A stretch of DNA of 64,000 bases, taken from positions 15,803,872 through 15,867,871 of the forward strand of contig OZ234497.1 of NCBI GenBank assembly GCA_965153455.1. The letters are read 5' to 3'. Both the position numbers and the translations under genes were made by a program. Numbering within the stretch: the first letter of the stretch is position 1; every line of letters starts with the position of its first letter. Origin of the DNA: Sphagnum compactum (lineage: Eukaryota; Bryophyta; Sphagnopsida; Sphagnales). Below the pieces are notes generated by a model. It was not told the origin of the DNA, ran no database searches, and worked only from the letters and a program-made list of their open reading frames with translations. Shown here in pieces: positions 1 through 10,699 of this stretch.

Positions 1-2902
1 GAAGGTGGGGTTTAAGATTCTAGAAAGACTTGATATTAGAAGCAAAGGACGGAATAGAGAAGAATACTTACAAGCCACTCAGAATGATGGCAAAGATAGC
101 AACAAAAATTTGTCCCCCATTTGCTTTGTGATGGATAATCAGAATCCGGCCAACCCACAGTTGCAGAGCACAGGAGCAGATTGCGATGCCATAAATGAAA
201 CCAAGTCCAAGCCCTTGAACTAAACTTATCTGGACCCCATACTGCAGCGTTGATTGAAGTGCATTGGCATATGCATATTTCACAATTGTCTCATTCGCAA
301 ATGCATACACTGTACGCACATACAATAGAGCCTGCATATGGCACACATCTTGTTAGGTCTTCAACAACAACAACAGTCAGTAGTAATAACACCCCTGACC
401 AGTGTAAACAAGAATTGTAAGCTCAAGGACAAACAGGGCACTAGCATCAAGCAAAACTGGATAATGGATAACATAAAACCACTACAAGAGGGTGTGGCAA
501 ATGGACAGCACTGGCCAGCTGAGAAGCTGGAATTCAAGTACAGTATTTACACAGAAGCAATCTTCAGTGTGTCTAAATACAGCAATACAGACCCAAAAGA
601 AGATTAAGGAGCTTAGGGGGATGGAAGAGGACTGAAGACCAAAGATAAAAGAATATGTGAAATGATAAACCTGCTCAGCAATAACTGCAGCTTCAGAATA
701 GGTCTCTTGGACATGTTCAGCAAGGCGGGTGAGGAAGCCATTTGACACACAGCCTGCCGTCAGAATTAATGGTGCCGTGCTGAGTGTTAAGAGGGCAATT
801 GGCCAGCAGCTGATAAATCCTATTGTGAGGCCCCCTACAAATGTTGCCATATTGTGTACATAATTGCCTACCTGTGCTATGTAAAACACCCACGGACAGA
901 TACATGCTTTTAGAGCAGTGCCTCACCAATGTCCAAGTAAGCTAAACATGAAGCATCACGTTAGCAGGCCATCAAGAGACACAACAAGGTGCCTCATTAA
1001 AAGGCTCCAGCTGCTGGCAACTCAAACATGGATTTAGCAGAACAGTTAACCTGAAACTTGACTAGAGTCAAATTTGTTGAGAACCTTCTTGAGACTCAGA
1101 CAGCAGCATTGCCTTCCTAAACTGCTTGTTGATGACTCTTTGACATATTCACTACCGATACAATGCAATGCTGGAATCCTTGAAATGTGGGACTTTAACC
1201 TCAATGCAATGTGAATATTAAGCTTGGATGTTTTCTTCATAATTCCAAATTCTATGTACTAGCTTCACAGAGGGGTTGAATGAAGAGAATTCAACAACAA
1301 CAAAACTTTCATTTTGAGTGAATAATAACTTGCATGTGTCTGAAATTTCAAGTTCACCTTTTCACTCAGGGTGTGGTGCACAGAAAGAACATCACTCGAG
1401 ATTTGGCTCACAAAGACTCCCGATCCAGCAAAACGATCAAAGTAGCCTAGATCCTGTTTCAGTAGTATCTGTACACCTCTGGAACGGATGACTGCTGATT
1501 GCCGCTCTCCCGTATATAGCCAACACGCCACCTCTGAATGCACAATCTCTTCATGTCAGCTCATGAAAAACAAATCAATCTTCTCCATTTGAGACTTCCA
1601 AACCTTTGAAATTGCCCACCCATAATTGCACTAATATATTTCTTGAAGTACCACATATTGCAAATGGTCCTGAACAGTTTCACTGTTTGGCATGGCCACA
1701 AGCTTGAGACAACACTCTTACAAGTAGTCTTTCAAGAAGCATTTGCAATATTAGTCACTCATTTACTTGATCTCCCATTTAGGGTTTACATGAAGATATG
1801 CTTCTTGATCAGACTCTGCATAGTTAACAAAACTTGCAGTTTCATCAAATTCTCAGTGGATAAGGCACTGGACAATTCAGAATGGAACCCAGAAAAGCAT
1901 CCATGACTTAGCAATGGATCCATTCGGGTATTTATTGAAGAGTGTTATTTGCTGTCCAAATCATGTCAAGGGAACTGACCTAACCATCCGGCAATGAAGA
2001 CAGCAGCAGCAATATAAATTATGTAAACCGCATGCTGCAATTGAGACAAAACCCATTAGCACCTTCAAGGATGATGTTTTGTTGCAGAACTGAAAATAGA
2101 TTGTAGCAGTACACTTTCACAAATGGAGAGTGATTTTCTGTTAAAACTCTGACCACAGAACAAGCTGAAAAATTGTTCAACTATGTCCTCAGGAACCTTG
2201 AAAAGCTTCCTATTAAGAAAATGACTGGATGACAAAATAAATTGCTAGCAAAATCATAGGTGTGTGAAAGACTGGGGAAGAAAAAGTGCCTTGGAAAGCT
2301 CATCAGCCAGGTTTTGATATGAACCAGAAGAGAGATGATGCTGGCCATCGACATTCAAGTCCCGTTGATAGAGTGCAAATAAGTTGATGATTTTCCCCAA
2401 AAAGAACAAATACACTGGGAGTGCAGCTCCATGCACAATTGCTGCCATAGTGCCCACTGTCATCAGCAGCCAGTCATATGCATCTGCATAGGCAAACAGG
2501 CGAATAAATGGTACTGCTGGTGGTGGCAGTGGATCTTTTTCCTCCACCTGTTCTTGGGCAGAGCCTTGTTGTATCTGCAACTGCACAATTGCACATGAGG
2601 ATTCCTGGCAAAAAATAATTAGAAATTCAAGTGTATATGAAGAATATTCCAGTGCCAAAGAAAACAAATCAGAAATTTTGAGTGCCTGGTATTTCTCTAT
2701 TGTACACTGGCTTGATAAGTCATGTGAGTGCAAACAAGAAGCAAGACCTAACCAGAGAGAACACACTGACCTGTTCTCCAACATCCAAGCCAATATCAAC
2801 ATATGGTGATGGTGATTCTGGTGGCTCTGAGACTTCAGACACAGGGGTTAGTGGTTGGATATGTGGCGATGACCATCCAAACAAAGTCCTGGATATGTTC
2901 AT
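1..2902 (-). CDS. ABC transporter B family, ABCB6/ABCB20-like, N-terminal part (left edge truncated)
   Basis: ABCB full transporters export auxin or other amphipathic substrates across the plasma membrane. Seven exons join in frame to 386 codons: 2771-2902, 2290-2604, 1980-2034, 1358-1533, 671-871, 72-331 and probably 1-19; the rest lies outside the window. The start (MNISRTLFGWSSPHIQPLTP) follows an in-frame TGA two codons upstream. The N-terminus with PVSEVSEPPESPSPY is the ABCB6/ABCB20 signature. The first transmembrane domain follows, with LSEKVGNYVHNMATFVGG and ISLVQGLGLGF. Neither nucleotide-binding domain is included. The usual family length is near 1,400 residues, so this is about the first quarter. 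The second intron starts with GC instead of GT (2289-2288); the family alignment (ELSK joined to HAVYIIYIAAA) requires it. The seventh exon is the least certain part. The subfamily call is firm; the substrate is not known. Confidence 0.93.
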
Positions 2903-3652
2903 CTTTCACCTTCTTCTGGCTGTCTAATCTACATCAAACTTGAGAGCCCAAACAATGTCCAGCATGAAAAACAATCTTGGGCCTCCTCCAGACCAATGTT
3001 TTTAGGTCAAACAAGACAAGTCTGTGTTGATGCACAACCACAGAACAAGCTTATCAGACTGGCCTTGATGTCAAATCCTTTGCTCACAACCTGCATTTTA
3101 TCTCCCATTCTACTGAAATGTCTATTACTGTCCATTGCCATAATCCCCTGCAATAATCACAGCTGCAGTTGTAGTATCCAGCGTAACCCACTCCCAAAAT
3201 TTCCAGAAACTCTTGGATGTTGGAGGAAAGCCCCTTTCTGAACTTCAGTCTTAAACTTCCGACTGAGACAAAAAGGGAATAGATATGTATTCAAACACTT
3301 TCAGGTTCCCTTGTCACCTTGACTCCAATACATAAGCTCAAAATATATCAGCAGGTTCTCACCCGCCGCCTCCATCGGCTCCTTCTCCTCATATATGTTG
3401 AGTTTTTGTTTTCCTCACATCTCCCTATCCCTATAAATCAGCATGTGATAGTTTGCTAACCCTACTACCATCTCCAGACCATTATCACCCTCTTGAAAAT
3501 CAGAAACCAATGTGTGTCTCCATCCTCTTTTTAACTCTTGCAAGTGGGTCTCCCACACCACAAGAATTCTCCTTTTTCTTCTTCCTATCCACACCTGTCT
3601 CCAGTGAAGCATTTGTCAGTTCAGGTTCCGGTGTGTATACTCTCTGAGTACA

Positions 3653-3654
<2 letters not shown>

Positions 3655-3689
<35 letters not shown>
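3655..3689. repeat. (TC)n microsatellite
   Basis: An uninterrupted TC run of about 35 bases followed by a short TG run, in the ABCB upstream region. Confidence 0.97.
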
Positions 3690-3696
<7 letters not shown>

Positions 3697-4025
3697 CATT
3701 TGCTAGGCTTGTGTCTGTCCGCCCACTTTGCACAATCAGAGACTGCTGCAATTGAGAGAGACATGCTCTTTCTTCATGGAAGCAAATCAAATGAGAAAAC
3801 ATGCACAATCAATCACATTGTTGTATGACTCAGACATAGCTCATCTTTTTCCACACATCAACATCACTGCTTTCAGCCTTTTTTGCTGAATGGGTTGTGG
3901 TCTTATTTCAGCCTTACCTTGAATGCTTCCTTCTCCACTCACTTCTGCAACTTCGACTCCGCGCAATTAGAAGGAAGCTCCAAGCTATGGCTTTCTGTTT
4001 TCACAAACTTCCTGTTAATCCATGT

Positions 4026-4153
4026 CATGGAGATGGCATGTCCTACACTTTCGCTGCCATGGAAATGCCATGCCCTACACTTCAGCTGACATGGAAATGG
4101 CATGTCCTACACTTCCACTGCCATGGAAATGGCATGTCCTACACGTCTAGCAC
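4026..4153. repeat. Four-copy 32-bp tandem repeat
   Basis: Units begin with CATGG at 4026, 4058, 4090 and 4122, an exact 32-bp period. Each contains CATGGAAATGGCATGTCCTA or a close variant, itself partly palindromic around CATG. The array lies about 1.1-1.25 kb upstream of the ABCB start codon, so it may sit in the leader or promoter. A plus-strand frame stays open through it, but I see no protein family. Confidence 0.95.
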
Positions 4154-5208
4154 CACAGTCTTTGACCTGAAAGTTTCATCTCTAACTTCTCACCTAACCC
4201 AGGACCACAAAGAGAAAAAGATCATACAGGTGGATGTGAAGCTCTGTTTCTAAAAGCTTGAATATGCAAACTCTACAAAGACAAGTGCCAGAGTTTTCTT
4301 TGTTTTGTTTTGTTTCTTTTTCGGTCCTGTCCTCCATGCATGTTTTGTTTAGAAAAACCTTAAGAAGAAAGCAAAGCGGATGTGAGCTTGAGGGTTTTTA
4401 TCTCGTCAATAGAAGACGGACACAGAGGCGAATGTAATAAGGGAGAGGAGGAAGGGACGAAGCTCACAGAAGAAGAAGAAGTCGTCACTAACAAGATTTG
4501 AGAACTTGGAGTGCTGTTGTCCGAAGAAAAAGAGTTTCAATCTTTTCAATCCCACCACTGCTGCTGTTCTTTGTTCTTTGTTCTTCTTCTTTGTTCTTCT
4601 TCACCAAATCCACAGCGCTGAAGCTCATGAACACATTGAACAACATCAAACTCTTTTTCTGATCACTACTCCAAATTAAAATTCTTTTTCTTGCTCAACA
4701 AAAGACAACAGACTCGAACCCAAAAAAAAAAAGCTTCAGCTCACAAAACAGAACACTTCATCATCATCATCATCATCATCATCTTCTTCTTCTTCCCCCA
4801 AACCTACCTGAAGAAACATATTCAGTTTTGAGTTCAAAGACTTGACCTCCCATTCCCTCTCTGTCTGTCTGTTTGTCTGTCTTTCTCTGTATCTGTGTCT
4901 GTCTCTCTGTACCTCTCTCTCTCTCTCTCTCCTACAGAAAGACTCATTAAAGCATTGAATCTAATAAGCAACATCAGAAACAATCCTCAAAAATCCTTGA
5001 CACCCACCAAAAAACAAAGACTAAACTAAACTAAACTAAACTAAGAAAGCAAAGAAGAATCAAAAAGCTCTGCCAAAAAATTAAAAAAGGCTATTATTGT
5101 ACTACAACTCTTTCTCTCTCTCTCTCTGGACATCTCTCTGGACAAGTGCAGAGAAAACTAAAGAGAGGGAAAAAGAACACACACCCAACAACAACAACAC
5201 TTCACAAT

Positions 5209-5232
5209 CTCTCTCTCTCTCTCTCTCTCTCT
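5209..5232. repeat. (TC)n microsatellite
   Basis: Uninterrupted TC run in the ABCB upstream region; it is followed at about 5300-5330 by long T homopolymers. Confidence 0.95.
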
Positions 5233-5962
5233 AAAACTAAAGAGAAAGAAATTGTGGAAGAAGTTGATGAAGAAGAAGAGCACCCACTTTGCCTTCGTTT
5301 TTTTTTTTTTTTTGGGTTGTTTTTTTTGTTTGTTTCTGGGCTTTTTTTCTTTTTTCATTACATGAACAAAATATGAACATACCAAACAAGGTCCAAAATA
5401 ATAATGTGACAAAGTTTTGTGTAACATACAAAAGCCCGCCCGCGCTGGGATATTGTGTGCCTCATAATGCCACTGCGGTGCTGTGCTGTTCGACTACACT
5501 TTAAAAAAATTCGCCCGGCCGGGGTTTTTACAAGGGGAAAGAATAAAAGGGTGAAGAAAGTGGGCGAGAAATATAGGTAATTATTTTTATTTTTTCAATC
5601 TCGTGCATGGAACATTACTATAGGTAGTATGTATGTAATCCCATTACGTCATGATGCCATGAAAAATAAATTGGAGAAATAATGCGGAAATGTAAAGCAC
5701 ACGGGTGAGGGCATTTACCGAAATAAGGGAGGGAGGGCCAACAACACAAGGTGGCATAATAAGCTAAGCATTGCTCAATTTTCGATAATGCCCTCGCCGG
5801 GTGGGCTTCTATTAGTGTGATAAGAGTGACCTCCCATTAGTTTTGTTTTCTAATTGATTTCCCATGATACCCTTCAGGTACCCGCCGGGTATCAAAAGAA
5901 AACAATTAAAACCCAATGCCAAGGGGGTACCGATGGAAAGCCCACAATGAATGAATGAATAT

Positions 5963-6170
5963 GGGTGCATCAAAGTGGTTTCGTAATGTTTAGATGTCAT
6001 TGGAAAGCTCTGAATGAGTAAGTAAACGAGTGCATTCGATGAATAATAGGGGGTGTGCATCAAAGTGGGTTTCGTAATGTTTAAATACCATTGGAAAGCT
6101 CTCAATGATTAAGAGGTGCTTTGAGATAAATTTTTTTGGTAATGTTTAGACGTTATTGTTGGAAAGCATC
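5963..6170. repeat. Degenerate ~90-bp tandem repeat
   Basis: Two clear copies and one eroded copy share the order GTGCATCAAAGTGG, TTTCGTAATGTTTA and CATTGGAAAGCTCT followed by AATGA. Copies start near 5963, 6053 and 6112. A weaker echo (GGAAAGCCCTCAATGA) is found near 6320, so the array may once have been longer. Confidence 0.75.
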
Positions 6171-6742
6171 TCGACAAGTAGTAGAGATGAGTAGAAATGC
6201 ATTGAGGTGATTTCATCATGTTTGGAGTTTAGAGATAGGGTGTAGGAGTTATTGAATATTGAATAAAATTTTGTCATTGAAAATTCAATAAAATTCAAAA
6301 CTAATGGTAGTATTTATTGGAAAGCCCTCAATGAAAGAAGAGTAAGGTTTTTCTGAGGTGATTTCCTAATTTTTATGCCTAAGGTGCAAAATTTTATTGA
6401 ATATTGAATTTTTTTTCATTGAAAAATCCATAAAAATTCAGAATGTTAATGAAAATGCTTGTTGGATTCAGTATTTGGAACCCAAATCCAATGAAAAATT
6501 CACCCACTTTGAAAATAACTAACATTTAAAACTGATCAAAAAAATTTCAAAATGAAAAAAAATGCCAAAAAATTCATGGTTATTTTCAAAAAAAATTTAA
6601 TTTCATGAAAATAAATTACATAAATAATATATGACCACATATTTGAGGTTGCAGGGGTGAAACATGCAACTAATACAATATTGTGTAATGTTAATAATAG
6701 AGCTTGTTATGTTATAATGCATATCTCCAAACCTCACCCACT

Positions 6743-6765
6743 CTACCCTACCCTACCCTACCCTT
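6743..6765. repeat. (CCCTA)n pentamer run
   Basis: Four to five head-to-tail CCCTA units. It resembles telomere repeat but lacks the second A of the plant heptamer CCCTAAA, so it is only a short pentamer microsatellite. Confidence 0.9.
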
Positions 6766-9291
6766 GGGGCCACCCCACCCCCTCCCTTTCCCCCAAGGAA
6801 ACCCAATTTAAGAATATTGTTGTTGATTGTGTGTAGTAGTGGGAATTTGAACCCACCACCACCACTACGACACGAGTTGTTCTTGTAAGTTGAGTTGTGC
6901 AACTTGTCTCTTATGTGTTGGCTTTGGTGCAAATCCAACGACCGTATGTAACTAACATACACACAACATTTGTATTGTTGTCCATAACGTAGGCCCACCT
7001 CTCACTTCCATTGGGGGGCGTATGTTTCGCACGATGTTTTTCAAGATGAGAGATCTACTAATCGCCCCCTCCCACAATTTTTTAATTTATTATTGCACAA
7101 TCGTACATCTCAAATTAACTCGCGCCTATTGAGCAGCTAGTGTGTGACAAAACCTAAAATAATATGGTTATGTATTGTATTCCACAATGGGCAAGATCCT
7201 CTCCATTATGGGTGTAAGCTGACTACACTGCATTTCTTCTGCAATGGGTCCCTCCCTACTCTAACCCAACTCTTGCTTCTTGACCTAGTGTCAAAAGTAG
7301 TATAGCCCTTCGAGGCTTGAACTTCCAAAACCCTAATTGAATTCAAAACTAAAAATGTATGTTGTCTTCACCCACCCCAACTAGGTCTTACATACGGACC
7401 TTTTTGAAGGTGGACACGTCCGACCCGATCCACCTAATATGTTAAGTGGGCACCTACACAATTAAATCCAAAAGAACATCCTCATCTTGGATACTCTTGA
7501 TGATTAGGTACCCATCATTCTACCATTAGGGACCCAAAGTACCCCATATAGCATGTCGACAACATATGTTGGTTGGTTACTAAGTGATTTGAAGCCATAA
7601 TCGTTTTCAAAGCGACCGTCCACAACAAAAGTTGATCTTTGTTGGCTCTAACCATTTGACAACAACTAGTTGAGAATGCTTTTTGTTAATGACTTGGGTA
7701 CATGACCATCCTTTTGAGCTTTAATGGAGCTTGAATTTAGTGCTAATTGTTTTGGAATTTAAAAAAAAATGAACCTTGAATTTGGCAAGGCGATTTTTTG
7801 AACATTATGAAAAGAACAAAATATCACAAACCAAAAAAAACCTTGCAATTTGCCAATTTTTTAAAAAACTTGAAACCTAAATTCTCAAAAAAAATTAAGA
7901 TGAATGAAAATGAAGATATGCATATATATATGAATGTGTGTACATATATAAGGTCATCTAAGATAAAAAAAAACAATGTAATAAACTACATGCAACATTG
8001 TTTATAGAATTTTGTCATGTTCATATCCAAAGCTTGAAAAGGTTTTTTCAAAAAACCCAAGTTGTGAGCTTAAAATCTAAGTCAATATATTGTTACCAAC
8101 CTGAATTGAAAATCTTCCAAACATTTAGATATCTTTACCTTTATACAAGATAAGAAAAACCCACGGTCAAAAGTAAGTGGATCTTTCCAAAATTTTCATT
8201 CACTACCCTTAGACATACTCAATATAAAGAAAAAAACATTATAGACCATCACAAGTTTACAACACAATCCATTACCTTCCAAGCATAAGTATCCCAATTG
8301 TTTCCCCTTCTTGGTTTTTCCAAATGTCATGCTAAGACTATTCACCAATACGCATAAAAGAGATAAAACTATCATAGAACTCCTTTATAGACCTATTCAA
8401 TCTTCTTTGGCGTTAAAAACAAACTTGGAAATTTCAATAATGGAGTGACAAGATTAATCACCAAACAAATGATCCAATCAACCGCGTTTGGGTAAATCGG
8501 TGACTATAGTATCACATTCATTCATAATACACAATCTACTACAAGTTTAATAACCTCAAATCTCAAGAATCCGTAGAGAGAAATCTCTAGATGAGAGTTA
8601 GATTGCGATGGATTGCAATCTACACAAGTTTTTTTGGCAAACCCAAATGTCCAAAAAAAGTCCAACATATCCCACCGCCAAGCATTCTAATCTACAATTC
8701 ATAGGAGCAATTTTGTTGACACATTTACAATCATTCAAAACTAATATTTAAGTAATAGGATCTAGGGAACAAGAGATTTGATATTATTTTGGGGATTATA
8801 TTTTAAGGACAATGTTTCATTGGAATTGGTATATGTAGGATGGGATTTTGACGATCATTACTGTGACAATTCCAAAATCATTTCGGATTATAATTTGTCA
8901 TAGATCAAATTTCATTTCAAAATCGATTTATTTTGTGCCGTCTGTTTGTATTTTATTGTGAACTTCTCTAATGAATCAGACTTTTGTTGGCATTTTGCCT
9001 AGCAAATCAAAAATATTAATAAAATGAAATGAAATCTAATAAAATTTACAAAATTTTATCTTTTGAAAACAAATTTGATTATAACAAACCTATTATGTCC
9101 ACACAAAATAATTTAATCATCTTCAGTGGTAGTGAGAAGCAATGTAGAGCCCAAATATTTATTTATTTATTTTATTATTTTATTTTTTATGGCTATGCCA
9201 CAAGTTGTTTTTGATGAATTTGTAATGATATTTTTTCACTAGTCATCATGGGAGTTTAGTTACCTTTATACAAGTTTGACACTAACATTTT

Positions 9292-9313
9292 GGGGGGGGG
9301 GAGAGGGGGGGGT
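9292..9313 (+). repeat. Poly-G tract
   Basis: Two runs of eight or more G separated by GAGA; a strong G-quadruplex candidate on the plus strand. Confidence 0.95.
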
Positions 9314-9489
9314 GTTTATTTGTTTTGTTTTGGGGTCTCTTTAATGGGTTTAATAATTAAAGTCTTCAGGTCTCTAAACTGCCCCAGTCAGGGTCTCATT
9401 AAATGTAGCTCAGCATCCCAGGCGGTAATTCATTAATTAATTGCATCCAGCAGGAGGTACAACGACACCAGGTTCCTGGGTGAGAGAGA

Positions 9490-9549
9490 GGGAAGGGGGT
9501 GGGGGGAGGGGGGGGGGGGGGAGGAAGGGGTGGGAAAGAAGGGGGGGGG
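9490..9549 (+). repeat. Long G-rich tract
   Basis: About 60 bases, almost all G with scattered A and T, including an unbroken run of more than 12 G. It is the longest G-rich strand in the window and a likely G-quadruplex former. Confidence 0.95.
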
Positions 9550-9903
9550 AACTTTCAACTTCCCATTACTTGAATGGATGAAATCTTCTTCTTCTTCTTC
9601 TTTTTCATCTCCTTAGCTTCATTATAGGGCTTTTTAAAGTTTATTTTTAATTATTAGATTATTAAATTATTTAGTTATATTTATATATAAGGAAATTCCA
9701 TTTCGTAACTAGGAGTGTAGGATCTAAGTAACTTTAACTTTGGCCAGGATCCTAAAGCCTTTTTTTCAAAGGATAAAGTTAGTTTTTTGGAAGGAAGTGC
9801 CCATCCATATTTGGGATGATATGTTTAGGATGAACCCCAATCACTTCGACTTTGGGTTATCTTCATACCCCTTCTTCATAAGAGCCTGGGTACCTATTGG
9901 ATG

Positions 9904-9960
9904 AGGGAGGGAGGGAGGGAGGGAGGGAAAGGGGGGAGGGGGGAGGAGGGAGGAAGTGGG
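9904..9960 (+). repeat. (GGGA)n microsatellite
   Basis: Seven GGGA-type units pass into a purine-only stretch of G runs. The proline/serine-rich open frames on the opposite strand are a by-product of this composition. Confidence 0.95.
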
Positions 9961-10447
9961 ACTTGGGAGGATTCCGAACAAGGATTTAACAAATTCAACG
10001 AATCCGAAAGAGTCATAATACTCGAGGAGGCGTGCAATGTTCCCGTGTGACCCGGACCAGCAGAAGTAGTGCTCCTCCTGACACACATAGATGCTCGAAC
10101 ACAACACGGACAGACCCCCTTTTCCGGGATCAATTTGCTTACAATTGTGTTGCATTGCACTGTACATAACAACAAAAATTGATGGCAGCAAAAACTGCAG
10201 GGCTCCGAATAATAAGGCGACTGCTGCGGAGGAGGAGGAGCCGAGGACATGTAGAGTTGCAGAGACTTATGACAATAGTAATAATTATCGGTAGACTAAA
10301 CGGAACAGACAAACAAAACAAACCACAAACCCCACTTCCTCAATCCTTCAGTGTTTTTTTTTTTTTTTTTTTGCTAAGCCAATTTTTTTTTGGTTTCCTA
10401 AGTCGACGTCAAAAATACTTTCAACACAACCCGAGGATTGTTCAGGC
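9961..10447. other. GC-richer unique segment, function unknown
   Basis: This segment is less AT-rich than its surroundings and contains unique sequence. Overlapping frames are open on both strands, including a plus-strand frame near 10181 starting MAAKTAGLRI and rich in arginine. No frame shows a known domain, and the simple repeats at both ends inflate the open frames. It could be an exon or leader of an unrecognised gene or an inserted relic. Confidence 0.3.
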
Positions 10448-10462
10448 GGGGGGGGGGGGGGG
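10448..10462 (+). repeat. 15-base G homopolymer
   Basis: Uninterrupted run of 15 G, the third strong poly-G tract within 1.2 kb. Confidence 0.95.
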
Positions 10463-10699
10463 TTTGAGTACTTGATTTTTAATTTTTTTTTAGTGATCCG
10501 CTCTTTTTGGAGGATTCTTCGTTTGTCGGGACTAAGGTCCTTCCATCTTGTATCCTTTTCTCGCCCTTCGTTCGGTGCTTTGTTTTATGGACGATTGGCA
10601 GGTTTTCAAATAAGTCGTTGCGTAGAAATATTAAATTTTAGTAAAAACCGTTGCACTAAAAAATAATGAAAATTTTTCTTGGATGTTAACAAATGTGTG

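Larger units (their letters stand above)
2903..5500 (-). promoter_or_regulatory. Leader/promoter region of the ABCB gene, GA-rich on the gene strand
   Basis: This gene-free stretch lies directly upstream of the ABCB start codon. On the transporter's strand it is rich in GA dinucleotide runs (3655-3689, 4917-4931, 5209-5232), with an ATG trinucleotide run near 4762-4783. Such tracts are common in plant 5' leaders and core promoters. Exact transcription start and leader introns cannot be placed from sequence alone. Several short open frames on both strands come from the simple repeats and are not called. Confidence 0.4.
5500..9290. other. Intergenic AT-rich DNA without recognisable gene
   Basis: Stops are dense in all frames and no exon-like stretch is visible. 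The segment holds a degenerate roughly 90-bp repeat (5963-6170), a CCCTA pentamer run (6743-6765) and many A/T homopolymers. I see no transposase, reverse transcriptase or RNA gene. Confidence 0.6.

Noticed and set aside
10181-10475. Arginine-rich frame starting MAAKTAGLRI
   Set aside because: Its C-terminal half is T- and G-homopolymer translation, and the rest has no family resemblance or splice context.
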